Translations under genes and position numbers: made by a program
Shown here: in pieces, positions 9,475 to 18,513 of the stretch
Layout of the letters: every line of letters starts with the position of its first letter
How positions within the stretch are numbered: position 1 is the stretch's first letter
Notes under the pieces: generated by a model
Seen by the model: the letters and a program-made list of their open reading frames with translations, nothing else
Database searches by the model: none
Told to the model about the DNA's origin: nothing
From: Pseudomonas protegens
Lineage (GTDB): Bacteria > Pseudomonadota > Gammaproteobacteria > Pseudomonadales > Pseudomonadaceae
DNA: 64,000 bases
Assembly (NCBI RefSeq): GCF_013407925.2
Contig: NZ_CP060201.1
Coordinates: forward strand, 4,821,001-4,885,000
Direction of reading: 5' to 3'

Positions 9475-9654
9475 TGAGCTAACATTTGTTCAGGTTGTTC
9501 GAACACGCCCCGGTTCCTGCCTGGGGCAGTGGCGTTGAAATCCTCCTGATGATTTTCCTCGCACCTCGAATCCTGGCGAACGAGCCGCTCTTGCAGGCCC
9601 GTTCCGATGCACTAGTGCGGTCATGCTTAATGGCCTTTCATAGCGATACCCAGC

Positions 9655-10014
9655 ATGTTCACTGAACCGCGGATCGAGCGGCATCAACTGCCGTCCTACT
9701 TGAGAGTCTTCAATCGGTTTACCGACAAGCCTGTCGGTTTCCTGGGCAATATTTCCGCGGACGGGCTGATGCTGATCAGCCCGTTGCCGATGCTGATCGG
9801 TGCCGCGTTCGAGTTGCGGGTGAAAGTCCCCGGCGGTGATGGACAGCTGCAGTTCATCGACTTCAGCGCCTGGTGCCTGTGGTGTCACGAGGACCTGACC
9901 CCGCGCCAGTACGACAGCGGGTTCAGCCTGCTGCGAGCGAACGCCGACTTCGCCGAACTGGAGCAGGCCCTGCGGCACTACTTCAGCTTTCACCCCTTGC
10001 CGACATCGGCTTGA
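9655..10014 (+). CDS. PilZ-domain protein with a degenerate ligand motif
   Basis: 119-residue single-domain PilZ protein. The second PilZ signature appears as NISADG (32-37), matching [D/N]xSxxG. The first, RxxxR, is not in its usual form: RIERHQLP (6-13) gives only RxxR, and RVFNR (17-21) is nearer the second motif than normal. Binding of cyclic di-GMP is therefore uncertain. Several strands of a small beta barrel follow (LMLISP, FELRVKV, LQFIDFSAWCLW), then a C-terminal helix. The ribosome site is weak. It converges on the DUF58 operon with 15 bases between the stops, and a diguanylate cyclase gene lies 4 kb away. Confidence 0.75.
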   Translation: MFTEPRIERHQLPSYLRVFNRFTDKPVGFLGNISADGLMLISPLPMLIGAAFELRVKVPGGDGQLQFIDFSAWCLWCHEDLTPRQYDSGFSLLRANADFAELEQALRHYFSFHPLPTSA

Positions 10015-10029
10015 CAGGCCCGATCGCCG

Positions 10030-11361
10030 TTACAGGCTGCCGGCTTTCTTCCAGCTCAGGTAACGGCTGACCAGTTCCGCGCCAAGCTCTCCGGGGCGGA
10101 CGTCGAGCAGGGCGATGCCGTGAGCGCTGAGTCGTTCGTGAAGTTCGGCGCGACCGTTCAGGTAGTTCACCGTCGCGCTGTAGAGCAGCGCTTCGGGCAA
10201 GGTCTGCACCGGGTTCTGGCGCAACTGGTCGAGCACTTCCTCGCGCAGGCTGGCCACCAGCACCCGATGCTGGCGTCCGATGCGCTTGACCGCGGTCAGC
10301 AGCTCCTCATCGTCTTCATCCCGCAGGTTGGTGACCAGCACCACCAGGGCCCGGCGCTTCTGCCGGGCCAGCAGTTCACTGGCGGCGGCCTGGTAGTCGG
10401 CGGGGCGCTGGCTGGTGTGCAGATCGTAGACGCCGTTGAGCAGCACATTCAGATGGGCCTGTCCCTTGACCGGCGCCACGTAGCGCGAGCGCTCCCCGGC
10501 AAAAGCATGAAGACCCACGGCATCGCCCTGGCGCAGGGCCACGTAACTGAGCAGCAGGCTGGCGTTGAGAGCATGGTCGAAATGCGCCAGTTCGTCGTCC
10601 TGGCTGCGCATGCGGCGTCCGCAGTCGAGCATGAAAATGATCTGCTGGTCGCGCTCGTCCTGATACTCCCGGGCGATGGGCGTGCGCTGGCGGGCGGTGG
10701 CTTTCCAGTCGATCTGCCGCAGGCTGTCGCCTTCGCGAAACTCGCGCAACTGATTGAACTCCAGGCCCAGACCGCGACGTTGCAACTGGCGCACCCCAAG
10801 TTGGCTGAGCCAGTTGTCCACCGCCAGCAATTGCGCGCCGTACAGGCGGGCGAAGTCCGGATAGACCCGGGTGCTGTCATGCACCTTGAGCAAACGTCTG
10901 GCGCTCCACAGGCCCAGAGGGCTGGGCAGCGCCACTTCACATTGATCGAAGTCGAAATGCCCCCGTTGCAGCGGCCGCACGCTGTAGCCGACCTTGCTGA
11001 CCTGGCCGGGCTCCAGGTCGACGGACTGCGGCAGATGCTCGAAGCCCAGGCCGTGCGGCGGATGATCGAACAGTTGCACGTGCAGCGCCTGCCCGTAGGC
11101 ATGGCGGATCTCCAGTTGCACTTCGCTCCAGCGCCCCAGGGGCAGGCTGCCGGGCAACTGGCGCCGGACCTCGGGCGAGGCCAGGCGCGACAGGCGCAGG
11201 GCATCGATCAGGGCCAGCAGCAACAGCGCCAGCAACAGGCCCCAGGCGATCGAGTCCAGGCGCGGCATGGCCTGGATGCCCAGCGCGCGCATGGCGCCCA
11301 GGAGCAGGTCCAGGCCGGCCAGCGTGCCCAGCCAGATGAGCAACAGACGGGTCGGTTTCAT
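10030..11361 (-). CDS. DUF58 (vWA-like) membrane protein, last gene of the MoxR operon
   Basis: 443 residues. Two hydrophobic helices at the N terminus (about 4-25 and 38-57) anchor it, followed by a beta-rich stretch. The DUF58 signature FREGDSLRQIDWKATAR leads to a von Willebrand A-like fold. The metal-site position reads LDCGRRM, so the first Asp of DxSxS is kept but both serines are lost. The ATG at 11361 lies 13 bases after the MoxR stop; a much longer open frame to 11571 runs inside the MoxR gene and is a shadow. In the wider family MoxR ATPases are thought to act on vWA partners, so this is the likely client or adaptor of the upstream ATPase. Cellular role unknown. Confidence 0.88.
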   Translation of the reverse strand: MKPTRLLLIWLGTLAGLDLLLGAMRALGIQAMPRLDSIAWGLLLALLLLALIDALRLSRLASPEVRRQLPGSLPLGRWSEVQLEIRHAYGQALHVQLFDHPPHGLGFEHLPQSVDLEPGQVSKVGYSVRPLQRGHFDFDQCEVALPSPLGLWSARRLLKVHDSTRVYPDFARLYGAQLLAVDNWLSQLGVRQLQRRGLGLEFNQLREFREGDSLRQIDWKATARQRTPIAREYQDERDQQIIFMLDCGRRMRSQDDELAHFDHALNASLLLSYVALRQGDAVGLHAFAGERSRYVAPVKGQAHLNVLLNGVYDLHTSQRPADYQAAASELLARQKRRALVVLVTNLRDEDDEELLTAVKRIGRQHRVLVASLREEVLDQLRQNPVQTLPEALLYSATVNYLNGRAELHERLSAHGIALLDVRPGELGAELVSRYLSWKKAGSL

Positions 11362-11374
11362 CGTGCTGTACGGC

Positions 11375-12400
11375 TCACAAGCGCGGAGCCGGGATCTGTT
11401 CGAGCATCTGCTTGAGCACCTGCTCCACCGACAGCCCTTCGATATCCAGCTCCGGGGCGATCCGCACCCGGTGCCGCAGCACGGCCATGGCGCAGCCCTT
11501 GATGTCATCGGGAACCACGAATTCGCCGCCACGCAACAAGGCCCGGGCCCGTGCCCCGCGAACCAGGGCAATCGAGGCCCGAGGACCGGCGCCGAGGCTC
11601 AGGCCCGGCCAGCTGCGGGTGGCCCGGGCCAGGCGCACGGCATAGTCGAGCACCTGATCGTCCAGCGGCAGTTCACTGGCGATGCGCTGCAGGGCCAGCA
11701 CGTCCTTGGCCTGGAGCACGGTGCGCAGGGGCTGCACATCGAGCATGTCGGCGCGGGTCGAACGCGCCACCTGGCGGACCATGTCCAGCTCCTCGTCGGC
11801 ATCCGGGTAGTCCATGCGCAGCTTGAGCATGAAGCGGTCCAGCTCGGCTTCCGGCAGCGGGTAGGTGCCTTCCTGTTCGATGGGGTTCTGGGTGGCCAGG
11901 ACCATGAACGGCTGGGCAATGGGCAGGGCCCGGCCTTCCAGGGTGACCTGGCGTTCCTGCATGGCTTCCAGCAGGGCGGCCTGGGTCTTGGCCGGCGCGC
12001 GGTTGATCTCGTCCGCCAGCAACAGGTTGGTGAACAGCGGGCCCTTGCGCAGCTTGAACTGTTCGCTCTGCAGGTCGTACACCGCGTGGCCGGTGACATC
12101 GCTGGGCATCAGGTCCGGGGTGAACTGGATCCGCGCGAAGTCACCGCCGAAGCAGCGGGCCAGGGCCCGCACCAGCAGAGTCTTGCCGAGGCCGGGAACC
12201 CCTTCGAGCAGCACGTGGCCACCGGCGATCAGGGCGGTCAGCACGTCATCGATCACCGCTGTCTGGCCGATCAGCACTTTTTGCAGTTCCTGGCGCACGG
12301 CCTGGGCCAGCTGGCTGGCGCGCTGGCGCTGCTGGGCCACATGGTCCTGGGGCGCTGGCGCCTCGGAGGTGTCTTGGGATTCGACGGGTTGTTCGCTCAT
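11375..12400 (-). CDS. MoxR-family AAA+ ATPase
   Basis: 341-residue AAA+ ATPase of the MoxR branch, which usually acts as a chaperone or remodelling factor for a vWA-domain partner. Walker A is EGVPGLGKT, Walker B is LLLADEINRA, and sensor-1 lies in MVLATQNPIEQEGTYPLPEAELDRF, a highly typical MoxR stretch. An acidic, proline-rich N-terminal tail of about 30 residues precedes the domain. It overlaps the DUF4350 gene by 4 bases upstream and is followed closely by DUF58. The operon places it at the cytoplasmic face of a multi-protein membrane assembly. Confidence 0.93.
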   Translation of the reverse strand: MSEQPVESQDTSEAPAPQDHVAQQRQRASQLAQAVRQELQKVLIGQTAVIDDVLTALIAGGHVLLEGVPGLGKTLLVRALARCFGGDFARIQFTPDLMPSDVTGHAVYDLQSEQFKLRKGPLFTNLLLADEINRAPAKTQAALLEAMQERQVTLEGRALPIAQPFMVLATQNPIEQEGTYPLPEAELDRFMLKLRMDYPDADEELDMVRQVARSTRADMLDVQPLRTVLQAKDVLALQRIASELPLDDQVLDYAVRLARATRSWPGLSLGAGPRASIALVRGARARALLRGGEFVVPDDIKGCAMAVLRHRVRIAPELDIEGLSVEQVLKQMLEQIPAPRL

Positions 12401-13560
12401 AGGGCATTCCTGAGTGTTTGCAGGTGGGCGACCTGGTGGCTGAAATCAGCGCTGGAAAGGCGCTGCCCGGACAAGGGTTGCAGGGCCTGTTGTACGGCGC
12501 TGACAGGCTGTTGGCTGAGCAGGGCGAGGACTTCCCACTGGGCTTGGGGCGGTAATTGCTCGAAGCCCGGATGGCGACGCCGCGCCCGGCGCCGGATATC
12601 CAGATGCAGGGCTTGCAGCAGCGGCGCCTGGCCGCCGTGGCGCAGGAGAAAGTCGGCGCTGGCCCGCAGGTGTTCGCGCAGTTGACGCCGGGCCTTGGGG
12701 GCCGGTGCCTGCAACGGACCCTGGCGGCTGCCGGCCCGCCACAGCCACATGCCGATCAACAGTGCCAGGGCCACCAGCGCCTGGGGGAAATAGCGCCAGA
12801 GCAATTGCCAGAGGCTTGGGTGGTCGGTGTTGAACAACAGGGTTACCGCCGTATCGGTATTCAGGTACCACAGCAGCCAGGCGTTGTCGTAAAGGCCGAT
12901 GGCCGGGGTTTTCCAGATCTCGGCATCGGTCAGCACGGTGACCGAACCCTGGCCGTAATCAAGCTGGATCATGTGGGTGGCCACGCCGCTGTTGGCCCAG
13001 GACTGGGCCAGGCTGTCCGGGTCGTCCAGGTGAAAGGCGGTATCGAAACTGACGTAGGCCGGGGCCTGTTCGTCTTCCAGGTAGAGCTTGGTCAGTTTCG
13101 GGAACGGGTCGTCAGCGTCCTGTTCCGGCGGTTCTTCCAGGTCGGCGCTGAGCTGCTGATGGATCTGTACCCGGTCCAGCAGCAAATCGCCGCTTTGCTC
13201 GGTGTCTTCGTCCCACAGGGCTTCGGCGACAAAGATCAGCCGGCCACCGGCACGGGCCCAGTCCAGTACCTGGTCGACCTGGCGCGGGCTCATGTTGGAG
13301 CGCTCGCCGAGCAGCAGCAGGCTGTTGCCGGCCGGCTTGAGGGTGGCCAGTACGTCCAGGCCGTTGGCGTGGTCGACCTTGAGGCCGCGCTCGCGCAAAA
13401 ACATCTCGGCGGCCAGATAGGGATTGGCCTGGGCCTCGGGCGACGGGCCGTGATCGATCAGTTCCTGATAGGGCGTGGCCTGGCGATACAGGGCGTAGCC
13501 GGCAGCGCCCAGTACCAGGATCAGCAGCAGCGCCAGGCCGCCCCACAGATAGCGCTTCAT
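12397..13560 (-). CDS. DUF4350 membrane protein of the MoxR operon
   Basis: 387 residues. A transmembrane helix at about 5-25 and another at about 265-282 bracket a periplasmic domain. This domain looks like the DUF4350 / GldG-type amidotransferase-like fold (EMFLRERGLKVDHANGLDVLATL, NSLLLLGER, GGRLIFVAEA). A cytoplasmic C-terminal tail follows. It overlaps its neighbours by 4 bases on both sides. No enzymatic motif is evident. Family members usually sit beside MoxR and DUF4129 genes, as here. Function unknown; the layout suggests a sensor or ligand-binding subunit. Confidence 0.82.
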   Translation of the reverse strand: MKRYLWGGLALLLILVLGAAGYALYRQATPYQELIDHGPSPEAQANPYLAAEMFLRERGLKVDHANGLDVLATLKPAGNSLLLLGERSNMSPRQVDQVLDWARAGGRLIFVAEALWDEDTEQSGDLLLDRVQIHQQLSADLEEPPEQDADDPFPKLTKLYLEDEQAPAYVSFDTAFHLDDPDSLAQSWANSGVATHMIQLDYGQGSVTVLTDAEIWKTPAIGLYDNAWLLWYLNTDTAVTLLFNTDHPSLWQLLWRYFPQALVALALLIGMWLWRAGSRQGPLQAPAPKARRQLREHLRASADFLLRHGGQAPLLQALHLDIRRRARRRHPGFEQLPPQAQWEVLALLSQQPVSAVQQALQPLSGQRLSSADFSHQVAHLQTLRNAL

Positions 13561-15107
13561 GGGCAGGCTCCGGGGCCGAACAGGCTACGCCAGCCATCGC
13601 ACAGCCGTGCTTGCAGGTCGGCGCCAGGCACGCGATGCCCGTAGGCCATGTTCTGCCAGTGGGTGGTCAGCTCGCGGCTGAAGGCTTCCAGGGACGGTTG
13701 CTGCAGCGCCTTGATCCGCTCCAGTACCTGGCCTTCGGTGTCGGCCATGCTCAGAGGCAGTTGAAAGTCCTCCAGCAAGCGGCTGAGCAAGGCCCGATAC
13801 AACAGGCCCAGCGCTTCCCGAGGCTGGCTGGCCCACAGTTCCTGGGCATGGGCGGCGACATCGGCGGGCAGGGTTTCGCTGCTGACGTCCAGGCCGAACA
13901 GTTGCTGGGGGATCGCCGCCGGGCGCTTTTTGCGCGGCAGCGGCCGGCGGCCGACAAAGACCCGCAGCCAGTCGCGGTAGCGCCACAGCAGCCAGCCCAG
14001 CGCACTGAGCAGCAAGCCCCAGAGGAGGATTTCCAGGCCCTTGGCGAAGTTGCCGAAGCGATTCTGGTCGAGGTTGTCCAGCAGGCTCTTGAGCCAGCCC
14101 GGAGGCTTGCCCTTGGCGTCCTTTTTCGCGGTCTGCTCCTCGCCGAAGCGGTAGCGGGTGACCGATTCCTGATTCTTGAACGGTGGCTTATCCAGAATGC
14201 CCTGGATGCTGTCTTTGGAGGCCTTGCTGGTCAGGGGTTGCTGCAACAAGCGCGGCGCTTCGGGGCCGGCCACGGAACGGCTGGGGTTGGCCGCCCACGG
14301 CGTCTGGCCCGGCAGCGCCAGGAGCAGGCCGCTCACCAGCAGCAGCGCCGCGACGCCGCTCAGGCGCTGACGCAGGCGGCGAAACACCAGCTCGATGTCC
14401 CAGGCCTCGAGCTCGGTGCGGCGATTGAGGTACAGGCTGAAGCCGCAGGCCACGTAGATCGGTTCCCAGATCACCAGCACCAGGGCGTAGAAGGCGTTGG
14501 TCAGGTGTTCCAGCCACAGCCAGTCCTGCTGGGCGGCGATGACCATGCTCTGCCAGTTCCAGTCCAGTTCGACCTGTTGCGGCAACAGCAGGTAGAACAG
14601 CATCAGCAGGCCGATCCACAAGGCGCCCTCCAGGTGCATGCCGATCAGCGTCAGCCAGCGCGCAGCCCCGGCGTTGCGCTGCAACAGCACGCCCAGGCGC
14701 TGCTGCCGGGCATCGCCGTCGAGGCCCTCCAGTTGCACCACCGGCAGGACGAAACTGCGGCTCAGGCTGAAGCGGCGCCAGGTCAGGCTGGCCAGCAATT
14801 GCGGTTTGAGCAGGCGCGGCCACTGGCGCAGGGCCTGGCCCAGGGTTGGGGTTTCGCCGAACAGGGCCTTGGACAGGATAAACAGCGGCAGGCGCTCGAA
14901 GGCCGGCTTGATCCACCAGAACAGCAGCACCGCCACGGACGGCGACTCCCACAGCAGCAGGCTCAGCAGGGCGAACACCGGCAGGCTGACCAGGGCCCAG
15001 CTGGTCATCAGCAAGCGCCGATGGCGCTGGCTCAGCAGGACTCCCAGGTCCATGGCTTCCCAGGTGGTGCGTGGGCGGATCACCACACTGGCATCACTCA
15101 GGCGCAT
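13557..15107 (-). CDS. DUF4129 multi-pass membrane protein of the MoxR operon
   Basis: 516 residues. There are at least four hydrophobic helices in the first 275 residues (for example around 35-53, 160-177, 205-222 and 255-272). A hydrophilic, presumably periplasmic stretch follows, then a helix near 370-387 and a C-terminal cytoplasmic DUF4129 domain (AQELWASQPREALGLLYRAL, then SMADTEGQVLERI). In transglutaminase-containing relatives a DUF4129 segment sits at the end of the enzyme; here there is no transglutaminase domain. It overlaps the SpoIIM-like gene by 14 bases and DUF4350 by 4. Role unknown. Confidence 0.82.
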   Translation of the reverse strand: MRLSDASVVIRPRTTWEAMDLGVLLSQRHRRLLMTSWALVSLPVFALLSLLLWESPSVAVLLFWWIKPAFERLPLFILSKALFGETPTLGQALRQWPRLLKPQLLASLTWRRFSLSRSFVLPVVQLEGLDGDARQQRLGVLLQRNAGAARWLTLIGMHLEGALWIGLLMLFYLLLPQQVELDWNWQSMVIAAQQDWLWLEHLTNAFYALVLVIWEPIYVACGFSLYLNRRTELEAWDIELVFRRLRQRLSGVAALLLVSGLLLALPGQTPWAANPSRSVAGPEAPRLLQQPLTSKASKDSIQGILDKPPFKNQESVTRYRFGEEQTAKKDAKGKPPGWLKSLLDNLDQNRFGNFAKGLEILLWGLLLSALGWLLWRYRDWLRVFVGRRPLPRKKRPAAIPQQLFGLDVSSETLPADVAAHAQELWASQPREALGLLYRALLSRLLEDFQLPLSMADTEGQVLERIKALQQPSLEAFSRELTTHWQNMAYGHRVPGADLQARLCDGWRSLFGPGACP

Positions 15108-16074
15108 GGGGTTCTCGTCCGGCCAGGGTCAGGTACGCCAGCATCAGGCTCCACAGGCCGGCGCCGACGCTGTATTTGATCCAGGCCGCCGGCCAGGTCA
15201 TGGAGGACCAGTAGGCTTCTATAAAGGCGGCGATCAGCAGAAACACGATTACCCCGTAGATCAGTTGCACGCTGACCCGCGCGGCCTGCAACAGCGCATC
15301 GCCGCGCCGCAGGCGACCGGGGGCGATCAGTGCCCAGCCCAGCTTCAGCCCGGCCGCACCGGACAGGGCAATGGCGCTCAGTTCGAAGGCGCCATGGCCG
15401 ATGACGAAGGGCCAGAAGGTCTGGCCGAAGCCGATCTGGGTCAGATGGCCGGCGATGGCGCCAATCATCAGGCCGTTGAAAAACAGGAAGAACACACTGC
15501 CCAGGCCAAACAGCAGGCCGCTGGCGAAGGTCTGAAAGGCGATGCCGATGTTGTGCATGATGTAGTAGCCGAACATCACCCAGTCTTCGCTGGAGGCGCG
15601 CTCGGCGACCCGCCCCAGGCGTGTGCCGCTGGGGTCGTACATGCTCCGCATCTCGGCCACCTGCTGCTGGCTCACCAGGCTGTAGACCAGTTCGGGGTAC
15701 AGGTACACCAACAGGCCGATACCCAGCAGGCTGCCGAAGAACAGCAGGCTGGCGATCAGTACCAGGCGCCACTCCTGGCGCACCAGGCGTGGAAAGCCGG
15801 CCAGCATGAACGCCAGGACATTGGCGCTGATGGCGGTGCGTTGCCGATAGAGTTGCTGATGGCCGCGCAACACCAGTTGCTGCAACGGGTCGATCAGGTA
15901 GCTGCTGTAGCCGCGCTCCTGGGCCAGGGCCAGGTGCTGGCACAGGCGGCGGTAGTCCTGGACGAAGCTCTGGCAGTCTTCGGCGCGGGTGCGTCCCCGT
16001 TCTAGCTGGTCGAGCAGTTGCTCGAACTGCTGCCATTGCGCCTGGTGGCGGCTTTCGAAAAGGCTCTGTTTCAT
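15094..16074 (-). CDS. SpoIIM-family membrane protein
   Basis: 326 residues of the stage II sporulation protein M superfamily. In Bacillus, SpoIIM works with peptidoglycan hydrolases during engulfment; this organism makes no spores. An N-terminal soluble helical region (about 1-100) precedes five or so transmembrane helices. The family's typical stretch VMFGYYIMHNIGIAFQTFASG and the glycine-rich segment VIGHGAFELSAIALSGAAG are both present. It overlaps the RDD gene by 4 bases and DUF4129 by 14. Its inclusion points to envelope or cell-wall work for the whole operon, but that is inference. Confidence 0.85.
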   Translation of the reverse strand: MKQSLFESRHQAQWQQFEQLLDQLERGRTRAEDCQSFVQDYRRLCQHLALAQERGYSSYLIDPLQQLVLRGHQQLYRQRTAISANVLAFMLAGFPRLVRQEWRLVLIASLLFFGSLLGIGLLVYLYPELVYSLVSQQQVAEMRSMYDPSGTRLGRVAERASSEDWVMFGYYIMHNIGIAFQTFASGLLFGLGSVFFLFFNGLMIGAIAGHLTQIGFGQTFWPFVIGHGAFELSAIALSGAAGLKLGWALIAPGRLRRGDALLQAARVSVQLIYGVIVFLLIAAFIEAYWSSMTWPAAWIKYSVGAGLWSLMLAYLTLAGREPHAPE

Positions 16075-16796
16075 GTGCTTCCCAGAAAACCGCGGGCGAT
16101 GCCATTGAGTTCGGCTGTCGCCTGGGCTGCGGGCACGTGCAGCGGTTGGGCGAGGATGGCCGCCAGTTCCCGGGTTCTTTCGGCGGACAGCTGGCCCTGG
16201 CGTTCGGCGAAGCCGAGGATCGCCCGTTGTTCATTCAGGCTCAGGGCGAAGGGCGCCAAGCGCGGCGTGGCGTCGGGCAGTTGCGGCCGGGTCAGTGCTT
16301 GCTCGCGGTAGATCACCAGGGTGCCGGCGGCCAGATCGCCGAGGCGCTTGAAGGTCGGATGCTGCAGGCAACTGATGGCGCCGAGGAAGTAGCCGAACGG
16401 CAACATGTCGGCAAAACGCAGCAGGTTGCGGGTCAGGGAGGCGCTCCAGCCAATGGGCGTGCCATCGTCCTGAACCACGCGCAGTCCCATCAGTTGCTTG
16501 CCGGGAGAGCGGCCCTGGTTCAGCACCTCGAACAGCACCATGTACCACCAGCTGATCAGGAACAGCAGGATCGAGCCGAGGCCGATGCCGATCTCGCCGA
16601 AAAAGCCCAGCACGATGAACAACAGGCCCAATACCAGCCCGCGAATCCCCAGGTCGAGGGAAAACGCCAGGGTACGGACCAGCAACCCCGCCGGTCGTAG
16701 CGGCAGATCGATACCCTCGGGGGTTTCGACCTGATACCGCGTATCCAGTGGCGGGTGCAGCGATGCGTTCCTTGGCGTTGCTGTCGTCTCAAGCAT
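16071..16796 (-). CDS. RDD-family membrane protein, first gene of the MoxR operon
   Basis: 241 residues. The RDD domain begins near residue 25 (RPAGLLVRTLAFSLDLGIRG, with the R...D pattern) and spans several helices, ending with GRSPGKQLMGLRVVQDDG and LGDLAAGTLVIYR. A roughly 60-residue soluble C-terminal tail follows. I use the ATG at 16796; a TTG two codons earlier is also open. It heads the six-gene operon, whose members overlap or abut all the way to DUF58. RDD proteins are often small transporters or scaffold subunits; no substrate can be read from the sequence. Confidence 0.82.
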   Translation of the reverse strand: MLETTATPRNASLHPPLDTRYQVETPEGIDLPLRPAGLLVRTLAFSLDLGIRGLVLGLLFIVLGFFGEIGIGLGSILLFLISWWYMVLFEVLNQGRSPGKQLMGLRVVQDDGTPIGWSASLTRNLLRFADMLPFGYFLGAISCLQHPTFKRLGDLAAGTLVIYREQALTRPQLPDATPRLAPFALSLNEQRAILGFAERQGQLSAERTRELAAILAQPLHVPAAQATAELNGIARGFLGST

Positions 16797-16981
16797 GGGC
16801 AACTAGGGGGCTTGGCCTGGTAGAAAAAAATCCAGCGCAGATGCTAGCAGTGTCCGAGGGGCAAACGACATCATTAACTGCGAATTCAGCACGGCGCTCT
16901 GTGCGCCGCCCGTTCGCGCGGCTGGCCCTGGTGGCGCTTGAGCGCCTAGACTGCGGCGGTCTTTCAGCTCAGGAACAGGCC

Positions 16982-18409
16982 GTGACTTCCCTCTTTTGGT
17001 ACGACTACGAAACCACCGGCATCAATCCGCGCTGCGATCGCCCGTTGCAAGTGGCCGGTATTCGCACCGACCTGGCGCTCAACGAGATCGACGAGCCGGT
17101 CAACCTCTATTGCCAGCCCAGCGATGACATCCTGCCGCACCCGGCGGCCTGCATGATCACCGGCATCACCCCCAGCCGCTTGGCGGCCCAGGGCTTGAGC
17201 GAGGCGGACTTCATGACCCGGGTGCACGCCCAGCTGGCGCGTCCGGGCACCTGTGGCGTGGGCTACAACACCCTGCGCTTCGACGATGAGGTCACCCGCT
17301 ACAGCCTGTATCGCAATTTCTTCGATCCCTATGCCCGCGAGTGGCAGGGCGGCAACAGCCGCTGGGATCTGATCGATGTGGTGCGCACCGCTTATGCCTT
17401 GCGCCCTGAGGGCATTGTCTGGCCCGAGGAGCAGGGGCAGGTGACCCTCAAGCTGGAACGGCTGACCGCGGCCAACGGCATCGATCATGGCCAGGCCCAC
17501 GATGCGCTGTCCGATGTCCGGGCGACCATCGCCCTGGCGCGGCTGATTCGCGACCGGCAACCCAAGCTCTATGACTGGCTGTTCCAGTTGCGCAGCAAGC
17601 AGCGAGTGATGGATCAGATTCGCCTGTTGCAGCCCCTGGTGCATATTTCCGGGCGCTTTTCCGCCGCGCGCCACTACCTCGGCGTGGTCCTGCCCCTGGC
17701 CTGGCATCCGCGTAATCGCAATGCACTGATTGTCTGTGACTTGCATCTGGACCCTCAGGGATTGCTCGACCTGGACGCCGAAACCTTGCGCCAGCGTTTA
17801 TATACCCGGCGTGATGATCTGCTGGACGGCGAGTTGCCGGTGCCGTTGAAACTCATTCATATCAATCGCTGCCCGGTAGTGGCGCCCTTGAATGTCTTGC
17901 GGGGCGAGGATCAACAGCGATTGCACTTGGATATGGAGCAGTACCAGCGCCGGGTCGGGCTTTTGACTGAAACTCAGGAAGTTTGGCGGGATAAACTTTC
18001 GCTGATTTATGCCCCCGATGAGTTCGCGGCCAGCGAGGATCCGGAGCAACAGTTGTACGACGGCTTTATTGGTGATCGCGACCGGCGATTGTGTGAGCAA
18101 GTGCGTGAGGCCGATCCGCTGCATTTGGCTCGGCAACAGTGGCCCTTTGATGATGAGCGCTTGCCCGAATTGCTCTTTCGCTACCGCGCTCGCAACTTTC
18201 CGGAAACATTGGATGAAGCCGAGCAACAGCGTTGGCGGACATTTTGCCGCCAGCGTTTGCTAGAGCCGAAACTCGGCGCGCCCAATACCCTGGAAAGTTT
18301 TGCCCAGGGACTGGAGCAATCGTTGTTAAGTGCGGACTCCAAGCAGCGTCAGGTGCTGGATGAGTGGCAGGCCCATGTTCAGGCGCTGACCGGGCGTCTG
18401 GCTGTTTGA
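16982..18409 (+). CDS. sbcB: Exodeoxyribonuclease I
   Basis: 3'-5' single-strand DNA exonuclease used in mismatch repair and recombination. 475 residues, family length. The DEDD catalytic start is clear: WYDYETTGINP with the first Asp and Glu, then GYNTLRFDDEVTR, and later HDALSDVRATIALARLI. The C-terminal SH3-like and helical exonuclease regions are complete. The start is the GTG at 16982, because it places the first catalytic motif at the usual distance from the N terminus and follows AGGAACAGG. Upstream in-frame sequence to 16748 is not conserved-looking. It converges on mvaT, as in PAO1. Confidence 0.93.
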   Translation: MTSLFWYDYETTGINPRCDRPLQVAGIRTDLALNEIDEPVNLYCQPSDDILPHPAACMITGITPSRLAAQGLSEADFMTRVHAQLARPGTCGVGYNTLRFDDEVTRYSLYRNFFDPYAREWQGGNSRWDLIDVVRTAYALRPEGIVWPEEQGQVTLKLERLTAANGIDHGQAHDALSDVRATIALARLIRDRQPKLYDWLFQLRSKQRVMDQIRLLQPLVHISGRFSAARHYLGVVLPLAWHPRNRNALIVCDLHLDPQGLLDLDAETLRQRLYTRRDDLLDGELPVPLKLIHINRCPVVAPLNVLRGEDQQRLHLDMEQYQRRVGLLTETQEVWRDKLSLIYAPDEFAASEDPEQQLYDGFIGDRDRRLCEQVREADPLHLARQQWPFDDERLPELLFRYRARNFPETLDEAEQQRWRTFCRQRLLEPKLGAPNTLESFAQGLEQSLLSADSKQRQVLDEWQAHVQALTGRLAV

Positions 18410-18445
18410 GAGAGGGGCCGGGTTCTTGGGCATTAAGCCCGGACA

Positions 18446-18476
18446 TAAAAAAACGCCAGCATGCTGGCGTTTTTTG
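18446..18476. terminator. Bidirectional terminator between sbcB and mvaT
   Basis: AAAAAAACGCCAGCATGCTGGCGTTTTTT-type hairpin with an 18-base palindromic stem core. It serves both convergent genes. Confidence 0.9.
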
Positions 18477-18513
18477 ATTGCGGCAGTAAAGCCTAGGCGC
18501 TCACTGGCGGGAC

